A DNA stretch of 52,032 nt from Methanobacterium sp. UBA176 (GCA_002505765.1 DAVZ01000008.1:1-52032); one strand, 5' to 3'; numbered from the stretch's first letter, positions 8,185-17,260 are shown. Numbers and translations are program-made. Notes: a model not told the origin generated them from the sequence alone.

Positions 8185-9057
8185 ATGTATTATCCAGTAA
8201 ATTTTAACCTTATTTATATATTGCTGGAGATAATCACTGCGTTTATCTTCGGAGGCCTCTTGTTAGGGCTTCATAGAAAAGTCATGGCAAGGATACAGGG
8301 AAGACCAGGTCCACCCATCGTCCAACATCTTCTTCATACATTTAAATTCTATATAAAGGAGCTTTCAATCCCTAATACCTCAAGTATGCCCCTTTATGTT
8401 GCAATAGTACTGGCCATGGATGCAGTGTGGATACTTGCCCTTATAGTCGGACCAATCCTGGGAGGATCTTTTTTAATTATAATTATGTGTTATGCAGTTC
8501 ATAAAGTTGCAGAACATGGAATAGGTCTTGCATCAGGATCCCCTTACACTAAACTTGGAAGTACACGGGCTGTTCTTTCAGCGACAGCAGAAATGCCCCT
8601 AATTGCTGTTCCCGCACTTGTATTCTTTAAAACCGACACTTTATTGTTAGATGGTATCATTAATTACCAGATAGTAAACGGATCTTTATTTACCCAGTTA
8701 CCACTTGTAGCTCTTGCAATGTTTGTCCTGGTACTTTCAAAAACTCCTTACAGTCCATTTGGAATCGTCTGGGGTAAAGATATTGTATCAGGTTATAAGA
8801 CAGAACATTTTGGAGTAATAAGAGGAGTGATGATGATGGGGGAAATTTTAGCATTCTTCGCTCTGCTCTGGTGCTTTATCACCATATTCTTTGGAGGAAT
8901 AATAACCGCCCCACTTGCATATATGGTAGCTATGACCGGGATTACAGTAATTTTAGCATTTATATGTGCCCTTACACCGATGGTAGCGCCATATCATGCT
9001 GTGATGATTCAATGGATATTTGCAATTCTTGCCGTAGTAAATGTTCTGCTAATATGA
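8185..9057 (+). CDS. ehaJ: Energy-converting hydrogenase A subunit EhaJ (NuoH-like)
   Basis: A 290-aa protein with about eight membrane segments, homologous to complex I NuoH and EchB. It shows the early loop RIQGRPGPPIVQ, close to the RxQxRxGP quinone-site loop of NuoH, and the acidic stretch SATAEMPL. This subunit docks the hydrophilic arm and forms the start of the ion channel. AATGGTGATAAAGAA precedes the ATG. Length is slightly short compared with NuoH (about 320), as in other group 4 hydrogenases. Confidence 0.88.
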   Translation: MYYPVNFNLIYILLEIITAFIFGGLLLGLHRKVMARIQGRPGPPIVQHLLHTFKFYIKELSIPNTSSMPLYVAIVLAMDAVWILALIVGPILGGSFLIIIMCYAVHKVAEHGIGLASGSPYTKLGSTRAVLSATAEMPLIAVPALVFFKTDTLLLDGIINYQIVNGSLFTQLPLVALAMFVLVLSKTPYSPFGIVWGKDIVSGYKTEHFGVIRGVMMMGEILAFFALLWCFITIFFGGIITAPLAYMVAMTGITVILAFICALTPMVAPYHAVMIQWIFAILAVVNVLLI

Positions 9058-9066
9058 GGTGTTAAG

Positions 9067-9306
9067 ATGGAAAAACCATATATATACTTATCAATACTAA
9101 TGATTATTGTTTTAATCATGGTATTTGTTGCAACTGCTGCTCTACAAACAAAAATTGCTGTATATGCCATTATATTATTTTCATTCATACTTTTACTCTT
9201 TTATATTAGAGATAAATCAGAAAAAATTGAGGTAATATCCATGTGGTTCGCATTGATGATGTTTATTATTACAGCAGCTTTAATATTCCAAACAGGAGGC
9301 TTTTAA
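9067..9306 (+). CDS. ehaK: Energy-converting hydrogenase A subunit EhaK
   Basis: A 79-aa, three-segment hydrophobic protein with a short charged turn (RDKSEKIEV). GAGGTG sits just before the ATG, right after ehaJ. It is a small membrane subunit of Eha, assigned by order. Confidence 0.78.
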   Translation: MEKPYIYLSILMIIVLIMVFVATAALQTKIAVYAIILFSFILLLFYIRDKSEKIEVISMWFALMMFIITAALIFQTGGF

Positions 9307-9309
9307 TAC

Positions 9310-9588
9310 ATGGCATATTTTGATTATCTGCCTCATTTAGTGTTATTTACAATTGGAACACTCATAGGATTAGAAATAAGTTATAAATGGCATAGTGAAC
9401 CATTCGTGAAAAAAAAAATAGAACCCGTGCCTCTCATCCTGGCATTGATTGGTGGAGGTTTAATGATATTCTATGCTCCACTTGGTTTACTCTTTATCGG
9501 ATTTGTAATTGGAATGAGACCAGGATACGGTATTTATGAAAGTGTAATTGGGATTTTATTTGCCCTAATTTTGTGGGTGACCCTATGA
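9310..9588 (+). CDS. ehaL: Energy-converting hydrogenase A subunit EhaL
   Basis: A 92-aa protein with three hydrophobic segments and a Lys-rich loop (VKKKIEP). GGAGG inside the ehaK end serves as its ribosome binding site, and its stop overlaps the ehaM ATG (ATGA). It resembles the DUF2104 group and is the last membrane subunit before the hydrophilic arm genes. Confidence 0.78.
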   Translation: MAYFDYLPHLVLFTIGTLIGLEISYKWHSEPFVKKKIEPVPLILALIGGGLMIFYAPLGLLFIGFVIGMRPGYGIYESVIGILFALILWVTL

Positions 9589-9986
9589 ATGATGAAACCA
9601 TAAAAAAAATTAAAATGTGGAAACTTGAAAGCTATGCTTACAAAGATAACGTGTTAAAACCGTTATCTGAGCTTTTTGACATGTCAATTGAAGAAGTAGA
9701 AGATTTATTAGTAAAAAATTTGGATATGGCAAGAATTGAGTCATCACACTCATCAGCAGAACAGGCAAAACTATTTAGACTGGAAAAACAGATAGAACTG
9801 GACCTGGGGTTAGATTATTTATCCCATATGGAACTTCTGGATGCTCATCAAATAGATTCAATAAGAGAAGAAATGATAAATGAATTAGAAAGCTCAGGCA
9901 AACTAAACTATGAATCTAACTCCAATGAATATAGAAAATTAATTAAAGATGCGAAGGAGAAGATATTGAAAATCTTAAGAGATTAG
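9585..9986 (+). CDS. ehaM: Energy-converting hydrogenase A subunit EhaM (DUF1959)
   Basis: A 133-aa soluble, mostly helical acidic protein without cysteines or membrane segments, consistent with DUF1959. I chose ATG 9585, in four-base overlap with ehaL and after GGGTGA, rather than the in-frame GTG at 9573. Position between the membrane module and the hydrogenase small subunit suggests a structural or assembly role in the hydrophilic arm. Confidence 0.82.
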   Translation: MNDETIKKIKMWKLESYAYKDNVLKPLSELFDMSIEEVEDLLVKNLDMARIESSHSSAEQAKLFRLEKQIELDLGLDYLSHMELLDAHQIDSIREEMINELESSGKLNYESNSNEYRKLIKDAKEKILKILRD

Positions 9987-10050
9987 ATTCATTAGCTTTT
10001 GACATCGTTTGATAATAGAGGATTTAAAAATATTTGAAGAGGTACGATTG

Positions 10051-10488
10051 ATGCTTAAAGATTTTATTAGAAAAAGATCCATTCACATATGCCTGGTATG
10101 TACTGGGGGATGCAATGGATGCGATATAGAAGTTGCAGCACTTCTTTCACAAAGATACGACCTGGAACAATATGGTATCTTTCTTCATAATAATCCACGT
10201 GAATGTGACGCGCTTCTGGTTACAGGAACTGTCGCAAAACAGTGGCAGGAGAAGCTTGTGGAGTTTTATGACAAAGTACCTGAACCTAAAGCCGTAGTGG
10301 CCATAGGTGCATGCGCTTTAAGTGGCGGTATATTTCAGCAGGAAGGAGACAAAGTGAGTGCACCTGTGAGTGATATTATTCCAGTGGACGCAGAAGTCCC
10401 TGGATGCCCACCAAGGCCTGCAGAGATTGCAAGCGCAGTATTGAAGTATGTACCACCTGCGCTAGCCAGTTATAGGAGGAAAAGTTAA
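10051..10488 (+). CDS. ehaN: Eha hydrogenase small subunit EhaN
   Basis: A 145-aa NuoB-like small subunit carrying the proximal [4Fe-4S] cluster. Cysteines lie at C21 and C24 (TGGCNGCDIE), in GACAL and in the C-terminal PGCPPRP motif, the usual set in group 4 [NiFe]-hydrogenases; C14 and C17 are additional. GAGGT seven bases before ATG 10051 supports this start over the TTG at 10009. The stop overlaps the ehaO start (TAATG), so the two hydrogenase subunits are translationally coupled. Confidence 0.92.
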   Translation: MLKDFIRKRSIHICLVCTGGCNGCDIEVAALLSQRYDLEQYGIFLHNNPRECDALLVTGTVAKQWQEKLVEFYDKVPEPKAVVAIGACALSGGIFQQEGDKVSAPVSDIIPVDAEVPGCPPRPAEIASAVLKYVPPALASYRRKS

Positions 10489-11675
10489 TGTCTTACATTC
10501 CAATAGGTCCTATTCATCCCGGATTAAAAGAACCTTTGAGATTAAAACTTAAAACAGAAGGAGAAAATGTTGTCGATGCAGAGGTGGATTTAGGCTATTT
10601 CTATCGTGGCGCAGAACAACTTGCAAAGGGAAAACCATGGCAAAAAGTTGCCTATCTTACAGAAAGAGTGTGTGGTATCTGTTCTAATGCACATCCTATA
10701 ACTTTAATTGAAGGGTTAGAAAAAATAGCCGAATTTGTGCCATCTACCAGAATACAATTTTTAAGAGTGATTATGGCAGAGTTAAACAGGATTCACAGCC
10801 ATTTACTCGCCAATTCAATATATTTCCTGGCTATAGAGCATGAAACATTAGGCATATACCTTCTGAATACTCGAGAAAAGATACTGGATCTTTTAGAAAT
10901 GATCTCAGGAAATCGTATTTTATACTCCTGGAATATTGTTGGCGGAGTCAGGATGGATATTAAAGAAAGCCATTTAAAAAAGATTTTAAAGAACTTAGAC
11001 GAGGTTGAATCTGAAGTATTTAGAAACAGGAAAATGTTTAAAACAGGTCCTTTTTTAGGTTTAAGATCAAGGGATATTGGAAAAATGAGCAAGGAAGATG
11101 CCATTGGTGCACGGGCTGTAGGGCCAGTAGCAAGAGGATCTGGTGTTAAGTTTGATTGGAGGATGAAACATTCTACTTACATAGATTATTTTGACTTTGA
11201 GCCAATTTATAGAAATGAAGGCGATAATTATGCCAGGATTATGAACAGATTTGATGAAATATTGCAATCTATAAATATCATCAGAATGGCTATTGATGAG
11301 TTACCTAACGGCCCAATCCGTGAAGAGTGTGAAATCCCCCCAGGAACAATAGATTACAGGTATGAAGCTCCTAGAGGAGAACTGGCTTATATATTTGAGA
11401 CAGCACAATACGGAATCATAAGAAACATTACTATAAGAACTCCAACCATAATGAATTTAGAGGCTTGTGTAAAGCATATGTTCAAAGATTCTCCAACCAT
11501 TGCTGATGCAATTGCTATATACCAAACAATAGACCCATGTATAGCATGTACTGAAAGGGTGATAGTATTAAATGAAAAAGGAGAAAAAACTGAATTTAAA
11601 GGTTTGCAAAATGTTGTAAAAAAATATGGAACATCACCAAAAACAGGAATGACATCCCAAGGAAATAATAAATAA
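10488..11675 (+). CDS. ehaO: Eha hydrogenase large subunit EhaO
   Basis: A 395-aa group 4 [NiFe]-hydrogenase catalytic subunit (NuoD-like). Both Ni-binding motifs are intact: ERVCGICSNAHP with C62 and C65, and DPCIACTER with C351 and C354. The complex oxidises H2 and reduces low-potential ferredoxin at the expense of an ion gradient, which in hydrogenotrophic methanogens replenishes intermediates of the CO2 pathway. The 38 residues after the second motif are hydrophilic; whether they are cleaved cannot be seen. A 145-bp gap precedes ehaP. Confidence 0.94.
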   Translation: MSYIPIGPIHPGLKEPLRLKLKTEGENVVDAEVDLGYFYRGAEQLAKGKPWQKVAYLTERVCGICSNAHPITLIEGLEKIAEFVPSTRIQFLRVIMAELNRIHSHLLANSIYFLAIEHETLGIYLLNTREKILDLLEMISGNRILYSWNIVGGVRMDIKESHLKKILKNLDEVESEVFRNRKMFKTGPFLGLRSRDIGKMSKEDAIGARAVGPVARGSGVKFDWRMKHSTYIDYFDFEPIYRNEGDNYARIMNRFDEILQSINIIRMAIDELPNGPIREECEIPPGTIDYRYEAPRGELAYIFETAQYGIIRNITIRTPTIMNLEACVKHMFKDSPTIADAIAIYQTIDPCIACTERVIVLNEKGEKTEFKGLQNVVKKYGTSPKTGMTSQGNNK

Positions 11676-11820
11676 TAAGATTTATGATAAGATTAAATAA
11701 GCACAATTAGAGATGGAAAGGTTATAAATTATAAAAACAAAAGAGCATGAAAGATAATTAAGCTTCAAAGCAATATAAAAAAAAATAATTATTTGAAATC
11801 AAGATTTAAAGGTGTATTAA

Positions 11821-12834
11821 ATGTCATCAGCTATATGGTATCTTTATGAAATAGCAAGAAAAAAATGGGTAGATAGATTTGTAGAGGCTAAGACAGAGCC
11901 AGAAATAGCTGAAATTCCTTCCAGATTTAGAGATTTCCCTGAGGTTCAAAAAGAACTTTGTATTTCCTGTGGTGCCTGTATATTTTCATGCCCTTCTCCA
12001 GGCGCTATAAAACTGGTTAGAGATGAAGAAGAGGAATTGATCTTTCCAGTTATAGATGTAACTAAGTGTATAAGATGCGGATTCTGTGTTGAAGTTTGCC
12101 CAACTGAACCAAAAACTTTAGTAACAGGTGAAAATTATCTTATAATGGAAGAATATCAAATACTACCCAAGGAAAAGGTTTATATAGCCGATGAATATCT
12201 CTGCATTAAATGTAAAAAGTGTGTGGAAGCCTGTAACATTGGAGCAATAAGTTTCCACAATAACATGATAGTTATAGATCAATCAAAATGTGTATCCTGT
12301 GGAGATTGCATAAATGCCTGTCCAGTGAAGGGCGCTATTAAAGAAATATTTATTTTAAATATTGACGAACAGAAAGAAATTATTAAAACCATTACCAAAG
12401 ATCTTGAAAATTATATAAACGTCGAAATTGAAAAAATGAGGAAAGAACCTGGATTTGATCCAGAAAAGATAATTAAAATGGAATATCCCCTTGAAGAGTT
12501 TATGGAAATGGGACGTAGCATAATTCCCAATGAAGAAATCATAATCAGCACCCTGGAAAAGGTAACTGATAGGCTTAAAATGAATATAATTATCTGGGAC
12601 GAAAAGTTATGCAATAACTGTAGATTATGCGTGAATGAATGTCCAATGGGTGCCATTTCATATGATGAAGAACAAGGAAAGGTAAGAAGAGATCCCAGAG
12701 AATGTCTTAGATGCAGTATTTGCCACCAGACCTGTCCATTTGGAGTTCCAGAACTTTATGTGGCCAGATTTTTATTGAAAGATGAAAAAATCCTTATTAC
12801 TTTAAAACCCTCAAGATTACTTATAAGGGATTAA
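11821..12834 (+). CDS. ehaP: Eha polyferredoxin EhaP, six [4Fe-4S] motifs
   Basis: A 337-aa protein with six CxxCxxCxxxC motifs: pairs near residues 42-52 and 81-91, then 130-140, 161-171, 261-271 and 294-304. One motif ends CN instead of CP (KKCVEACN). A charged, cysteine-free helical insert (about 185-250) separates motifs four and five. It should wire electrons between the EhaN cluster and ferredoxin partners. AAAGGTGT precedes the ATG. The two-domain layout matches the six-cluster polyferredoxin described for Eha. Confidence 0.9.
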   Translation: MSSAIWYLYEIARKKWVDRFVEAKTEPEIAEIPSRFRDFPEVQKELCISCGACIFSCPSPGAIKLVRDEEEELIFPVIDVTKCIRCGFCVEVCPTEPKTLVTGENYLIMEEYQILPKEKVYIADEYLCIKCKKCVEACNIGAISFHNNMIVIDQSKCVSCGDCINACPVKGAIKEIFILNIDEQKEIIKTITKDLENYINVEIEKMRKEPGFDPEKIIKMEYPLEEFMEMGRSIIPNEEIIISTLEKVTDRLKMNIIIWDEKLCNNCRLCVNECPMGAISYDEEQGKVRRDPRECLRCSICHQTCPFGVPELYVARFLLKDEKILITLKPSRLLIRD

Positions 12835-13036
12835 AAAACATTAATCAGTTAAATTCAATCTCCAATAATTTGTTAGCTAATGAAAAGAATGAATAAAATC
12901 ATCCATGAAACCAAATAAATTACAATTTAAAAATAAACGGTGTTTACGATTTTCATATATTCATGAGGTTAACGCTATCTCAAATATTATTTAAATGGAA
13001 TTTATATTCTAATCAACGACTATAAGGGGTGATAAA
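12835..13036 (+). other. Spacer before ehaQ
   Basis: A 202-bp AT-rich stretch without a credible ORF. It ends with GGGGTGAT (13026-13033), the ribosome binding site of ehaQ. A TTTATATTCT stretch near 13001-13010 could be a weak internal promoter element. Confidence 0.4.
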
Positions 13037-14377
13037 ATACCAGTAAGTGCAAAAAAGGCTTACAAGCCCTTAAGGGAAATAGAAGTCGAATATGAAATAG
13101 ATGATAAAAAATGCAAGGAATGTAAAGATAGACCCTGCCTTGAAGCATGCCCAGTTGATGCTCTGCATGAAATTTCACCTGATAATCATATAGAAATAGA
13201 TGAAAAATGCATTGGATGTGTACTCTGCAGAGAAGCATGTCCCTATGATGCTATAAAGATGAAAACAACTCTATCAGAGCCCTTAAGAGAACCTGTTCCG
13301 GTTATTAGTCCTAAATTATGTCTTAACTGCGGAGCATGTGTAGGGGCGTGTAGAACTGGGGCCATTGAACTGGTAGCTTCAGGTGGTGAAGAAATTCACA
13401 GTGTTATGGATGAAGATAAGTGTATAAGGTGTGGTTACTGCGCTAGAGTGTGTCCTGCTGAGGCCATAAAATATGGTGAAATTTTACCAAGGTCTGTAAC
13501 GGTTGGAAAAGCAGTTTCCATAAATCAAGATGAATGTGTAGGTTGTATGACATGTACAAGAGTCTGTCCATCTAAAGGAGCTATTAATGTAGGTCAGGTA
13601 AGCAAATTACCATTTATAGATCCATCATACTGCGCAAGATGTGAAGAATGCATGAATGTGTGTCCATCGGCAGCCATTAAATATTCATCAAGGAAAAAAG
13701 CGTATGAGAAATTCGCTAAAATAAAAACAATGGAAATTGTATCTGAATTACTTGAAAAAGAAACAAAAAGGCTTGCAGGTGATGCAAGTAATATTGATAG
13801 CATATTTAATAAAATTTCACTTGATTTAAGCCATGGAAATACTGACGACGAATTTGAAATTGATGTAACAGACAGGATAAATGCAGATATAGAATCTGCT
13901 GTGGACGGGGATCTGGACATTGAAGATTTAAAGGATATAGTTAAAATCACTTCTCCAACAAGAAATATAACCGTTATTGAGGAAAGCTGTATTGGATGTA
14001 CCTTATGCATGAATGTATGTCCAACAAGCGCCATTGAACTTGAAAAGCCGTCTCCAGTGCATATTGGGGATGAATGTGTTCGCTGTGGTAGATGTATTGA
14101 AGCATGTCCACTTGAAGCTATTTCCTTAAAAGAAGAACATTTTGAAGCCAGGGATGACAGGATATATTATGTTAGAAAGAATCTGGAAGGTCCAAGAACT
14201 GGAGAGGTTACTGTTAGTAGCGAATCATGTCAATTGTGTGAAGTATGTGTAAATAAATGTCCAGCAGATGCAATGACCATAGAAGATGACTGTGTGGTAG
14301 TGGATAGAGAAAAATGCATATTATGCGGCGCATGTGAAGTAATATGTCCTCTAAATGCAGTGAGATTAAAAACCTAA
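13037..14377 (+). CDS. ehaQ: Eha polyferredoxin EhaQ, ten [4Fe-4S] motifs, non-canonical start
   Basis: Reading from ATA at 13037 gives 446 aa with ten four-cysteine motifs, the number reported for the larger Eha polyferredoxin. The first two (CKECKDRPCLEACP and CIGCVLCREACP) lie before the first in-frame ATG at 13259, and the frame back to its stop at 13010 contains no ATG, GTG or TTG. GGGGTGAT ends three bases before the ATA, so AUA initiation is the simplest reading. Motif three ends in CR rather than CP. A cysteine-free acidic insert sits near residues 225-310. It acts as an electron conduit of the Eha complex. Confidence 0.85.
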   Translation: MPVSAKKAYKPLREIEVEYEIDDKKCKECKDRPCLEACPVDALHEISPDNHIEIDEKCIGCVLCREACPYDAIKMKTTLSEPLREPVPVISPKLCLNCGACVGACRTGAIELVASGGEEIHSVMDEDKCIRCGYCARVCPAEAIKYGEILPRSVTVGKAVSINQDECVGCMTCTRVCPSKGAINVGQVSKLPFIDPSYCARCEECMNVCPSAAIKYSSRKKAYEKFAKIKTMEIVSELLEKETKRLAGDASNIDSIFNKISLDLSHGNTDDEFEIDVTDRINADIESAVDGDLDIEDLKDIVKITSPTRNITVIEESCIGCTLCMNVCPTSAIELEKPSPVHIGDECVRCGRCIEACPLEAISLKEEHFEARDDRIYYVRKNLEGPRTGEVTVSSESCQLCEVCVNKCPADAMTIEDDCVVVDREKCILCGACEVICPLNAVRLKT

Positions 14378-14393
14378 AAAAGGAGGAGGTGAA

Positions 14394-15419
14394 TTGAGCA
14401 AAAAGGTGTTTATTTCTGATTGTGAAGGCCCCATATCTATAAATGACAATGCATTTGAGCTTACAGGTCATTTTATTGAAGATGGAGAAAAATTTTTTAC
14501 TGTGGTTAGCAAATATGATGATATTTTAGTTGATGAAGTAAAAAGAAGGGGGTATAATGCTGGAGGAACTTTGAAATTGATCGTCCCCTTCCTAAAAGCG
14601 TATGGTGCCACAAATGAAAATATAATAGAATTTTCAGCTAAGAATGTGCACCTTGTACCTGGAGCAAAGGAGACAATGAGTTTTGTAAATAGCATCATGC
14701 CCTCATTTATAGTAAGTACCAGTTATAAACAGTATATTCAAGCCCTGTGTGATTTAACAGGCTTTCCATTTGAAAATGCATATTTTACTTCGCTGGACGT
14801 TGACCAGTGTTCATTAGATGAAGATGAGAAACAAAAGCTAATGAAATTTAGAAAAATCATCATTGAAAACCCTGATTTTGAAATACTGGATAAGATATTC
14901 TGGGATGAAATATTAAAATTGTCCATTCATGAAATAATGAAAAATGTAAATCCAGTTGGAGGGGAAGGGAAAAAAAAAGCAGTACTGGATATTGTAAATA
15001 AATATGGGTTTGAAGAATCAGATATAATGTATGTTGGAGATAGTATAACAGACGTTGAACCTTTAAAATTTGTAAAAGAGAGTGGTGGACTTGCAATATC
15101 ATTTAACGGAAATGAATATGCAGTTATGTCGGCAGAAATTGCAGTTATGGCCGATAACACAGTTATTATATCAATCATAGCAGATTTATTCAATAAATTT
15201 GGGAAAATTAAAGTCATTAATTTCATTAAATCATATATGGATAATCCTGAGGATGCTCTTAATACATATACAGTAAACAATGACCTTAAAGAAAAAATAA
15301 AGCAGGTAAACCTCCCTAAAATTGCCCTGATAACCGATGAAAATTATGAAAGAGTGGTAAATGAGAGTAAAATCTTCAGAAATATTGTAAGAGGAGAAGC
15401 AGTAGGTGCTCTTGGATGA
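14394..15419 (+). CDS. ehaR: Energy-converting hydrogenase A subunit EhaR, HAD-like
   Basis: A 341-aa soluble HAD-superfamily protein. Motif I reads FISDCEGPI, with the first Asp kept but Glu in place of the usual second Asp; motif II is FIVSTSYK; motif IV is MYVGDSITDVEPL. Between them is a helical cap (about 20-95 and 120-190). The Glu may remove general-acid function, so phosphatase activity is uncertain and a structural or regulatory role is possible. It starts at TTG behind a strong GGAGGAGGTGA site. Co-transcription with ehaQ is near certain from the 16-bp spacing. Confidence 0.82.
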   Translation: MSKKVFISDCEGPISINDNAFELTGHFIEDGEKFFTVVSKYDDILVDEVKRRGYNAGGTLKLIVPFLKAYGATNENIIEFSAKNVHLVPGAKETMSFVNSIMPSFIVSTSYKQYIQALCDLTGFPFENAYFTSLDVDQCSLDEDEKQKLMKFRKIIIENPDFEILDKIFWDEILKLSIHEIMKNVNPVGGEGKKKAVLDIVNKYGFEESDIMYVGDSITDVEPLKFVKESGGLAISFNGNEYAVMSAEIAVMADNTVIISIIADLFNKFGKIKVINFIKSYMDNPEDALNTYTVNNDLKEKIKQVNLPKIALITDENYERVVNESKIFRNIVRGEAVGALG

Positions 15420-15443
15420 GGTTAAACTGGTGGAAAAAATAAA

Positions 15444-16319
15444 ATGGTTGAAATAGAAAATACATACTCTGAAGCTTTTGATGGAATATGCAGCCGGGTG
15501 ATTATAACAGCCCATGATAAAGAAATACTTCAAAGAGCAGCTTATGATGCCACATCAACCCCTGGAACTGTAATAGGTCGTGTTGAAGGCGGAATTGAAG
15601 GATGGCTGGATAAAGATGAAACTCCTGACCATAGAAATGGAGCTATACTCCAATTCTGGTATGGGAAGGAGGATATAGAAAAGTTCAAGGTTGAATTATC
15701 CTACAGAATAAGGCAGGATATTCTTGTTAAACCATTTACAGCTCTTTTCGATGCCTCAGTTGATCCGGCAGGTAAAATTGACATGATGAAAAATGTAGGG
15801 CACTGCGGTGACGGTTATGAATGGATAGAAAATAGATACGGGCGTGAAATGATAATTGTACCCATTGCCATACCTGATTTTAAGATAGAAAGCACAGTTG
15901 GATATATGAGGGGAGTTATGGGGGCGAACTTCTGGTACATGTGCAACAGCAGGGAAGCAGTTATGGAAGCTGGTAAAAAGGCACTGGATGCCATAGGTAA
16001 GGTAGAAGGTGCTATAGCTCCATTTGATATATGTTCTGCTGCATCAAAACCTGAAACTAACTACCCATGGATAGGCCCCACCACAAATCATCCATACTGT
16101 CCCTCCCTTAAAGAAAAGCTTGATAGGGAATCTAAAGTTCCAGATAATGTTAAATACATTCCTGAAATTGTGATAAATGGCCTTAACATTGATACGGTGA
16201 AAAAAGCTATGAAAACAGGGATTGAAGCTTTAAGTGATGTTGAAGGTGTGGTTAAAGTTTCTGCAGGAAACTACGGCGGCCAACTGGGCGATCATAAAAT
16301 CTATCTAAAGGATTTATAG
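15444..16319 (+). CDS. ftr: Formylmethanofuran:tetrahydromethanopterin formyltransferase
   Basis: A 291-aa cytoplasmic enzyme that moves the formyl group from formylmethanofuran to H4MPT, step two of CO2 reduction to methane. Length and full-length similarity match Ftr (about 297 aa): N-terminal AFDGICSRVIITAHD, central GHCGDGYEWIENRYGREM, and C-terminal VSAGNYGGQLGDHKI. In Methanothermobacter a second Ftr isozyme sits at this same place after eha, so this may be FtrII rather than the main enzyme. It may correspond to the hydrophilic subunit EhaS or EhaT; I cannot decide. Confidence 0.92.
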   Translation: MVEIENTYSEAFDGICSRVIITAHDKEILQRAAYDATSTPGTVIGRVEGGIEGWLDKDETPDHRNGAILQFWYGKEDIEKFKVELSYRIRQDILVKPFTALFDASVDPAGKIDMMKNVGHCGDGYEWIENRYGREMIIVPIAIPDFKIESTVGYMRGVMGANFWYMCNSREAVMEAGKKALDAIGKVEGAIAPFDICSAASKPETNYPWIGPTTNHPYCPSLKEKLDRESKVPDNVKYIPEIVINGLNIDTVKKAMKTGIEALSDVEGVVKVSAGNYGGQLGDHKIYLKDL

Positions 16320-16334
16320 TATTAGAGGTTTTAA

Positions 16335-17258
16335 ATGAAAAAACTGGATGTTGTAGGGTTTGGAGCATTAAATGTAGACAGGCTGTATAATGTTAACAAA
16401 ATAGCTCATGAAGATGAAGAAGCGTTTATAATAGATTTTAATCAATTTTGTGGAGGTTCTGCTGCAAACACGATTACTGGACTTTCAAGACTTCATATGA
16501 AAACAGGATTTATAGGTAAAGTAGCAGATGATAATGATGGAACTCTTTTACTTGAAAATCTTCAAAAAGAAGGTGTAAATACTGATGGGGTTGTTAATGG
16601 TCCCAATGGAAGAAGTGGAAACGTTCTTGGATTTGTGGATAAGAAAGGCCAGAGGGCACTGTATGTAGATCCGGGAGTAAATGATCTGATTGAATACAGT
16701 GAACTTGAAATGGAATATATAAACAGTTCAAGGATTTTACATTTAACATCATTTGTTGGAGATTCATACAGGGTGCAGGAAAAAGTTTTAAAAGAAATAG
16801 ATGATGATGTTGTGGTCAGTCTTGACCCTGGAAGGATTTATGCAGAAAGGGGCTGGAGTTTCCTTAAAAATATTTTAAACAGAACAGATATTATCCTTAT
16901 CAATGAAGAAGAATTGAAACTTTTAACAGAAAAGAGAACATTCAATGAAGGAGCAGAATTCCTGTTGAAATCAGGTATAAGAAATGTAGTAATTAAAAGA
17001 GGAAATAAAGGGGCTTATGTAACCAATGGAAATGAATACTATGATCTGGAGCCTTTTAATGTTAAATGTATAGATACAACAGGAGCAGGAGATGCATTTA
17101 ATGCAGGATTTTTATACGGCTTTCTTAATAATAAAGATATCAAGAAATCAGGCAAAATAGGAAACTTTGCAGCTTCATGCTGTATAATGGAGCGAGGGGC
17201 TGTAAAGGGATTACCAGATCAATCAAGGATTGAAAAAACATTCTACCTGAAGGTGTAA
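16335..17258 (+). CDS. PfkB-family carbohydrate kinase
   Basis: A 307-aa ribokinase-like sugar or nucleoside kinase. Visible are the N-terminal substrate motif CGGSAANT (about residue 39) and the C-terminal DTTGAGDAFNAGF motif with the catalytic Asp near residue 251. GAGG precedes the ATG. The gene is 15 bp after ftr and 2 bp before a polyferredoxin, so it belongs to the eha supra-operon, although a role in hydrogenase function is not known. The substrate cannot be told from sequence. Confidence 0.88.
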   Translation: MKKLDVVGFGALNVDRLYNVNKIAHEDEEAFIIDFNQFCGGSAANTITGLSRLHMKTGFIGKVADDNDGTLLLENLQKEGVNTDGVVNGPNGRSGNVLGFVDKKGQRALYVDPGVNDLIEYSELEMEYINSSRILHLTSFVGDSYRVQEKVLKEIDDDVVVSLDPGRIYAERGWSFLKNILNRTDIILINEEELKLLTEKRTFNEGAEFLLKSGIRNVVIKRGNKGAYVTNGNEYYDLEPFNVKCIDTTGAGDAFNAGFLYGFLNNKDIKKSGKIGNFAASCCIMERGAVKGLPDQSRIEKTFYLKV

Positions 17259-17260
17259 TT

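Noticed and set aside
3925..11675. Reading the operon as Ehb instead of Eha
   Set aside because: Two polyferredoxins of six and ten clusters, an EhaR-type HAD gene, a DUF1959 gene and the antiporter-like subunit of half length fit Eha; Ehb has a full-length NuoL/M/N-like subunit and a different tail.
13020..13238. 72-aa minus-strand ORF over the ehaQ N-terminus
   Set aside because: It is antisense to a stretch with two clear ferredoxin motifs in the ehaQ frame, and has no ribosome binding site.
13259..14377. ehaQ starting at ATG 13259
   Set aside because: It would discard two intact cluster motifs and has no ribosome binding site; the GGGGTGAT at 13026 fits the longer form.
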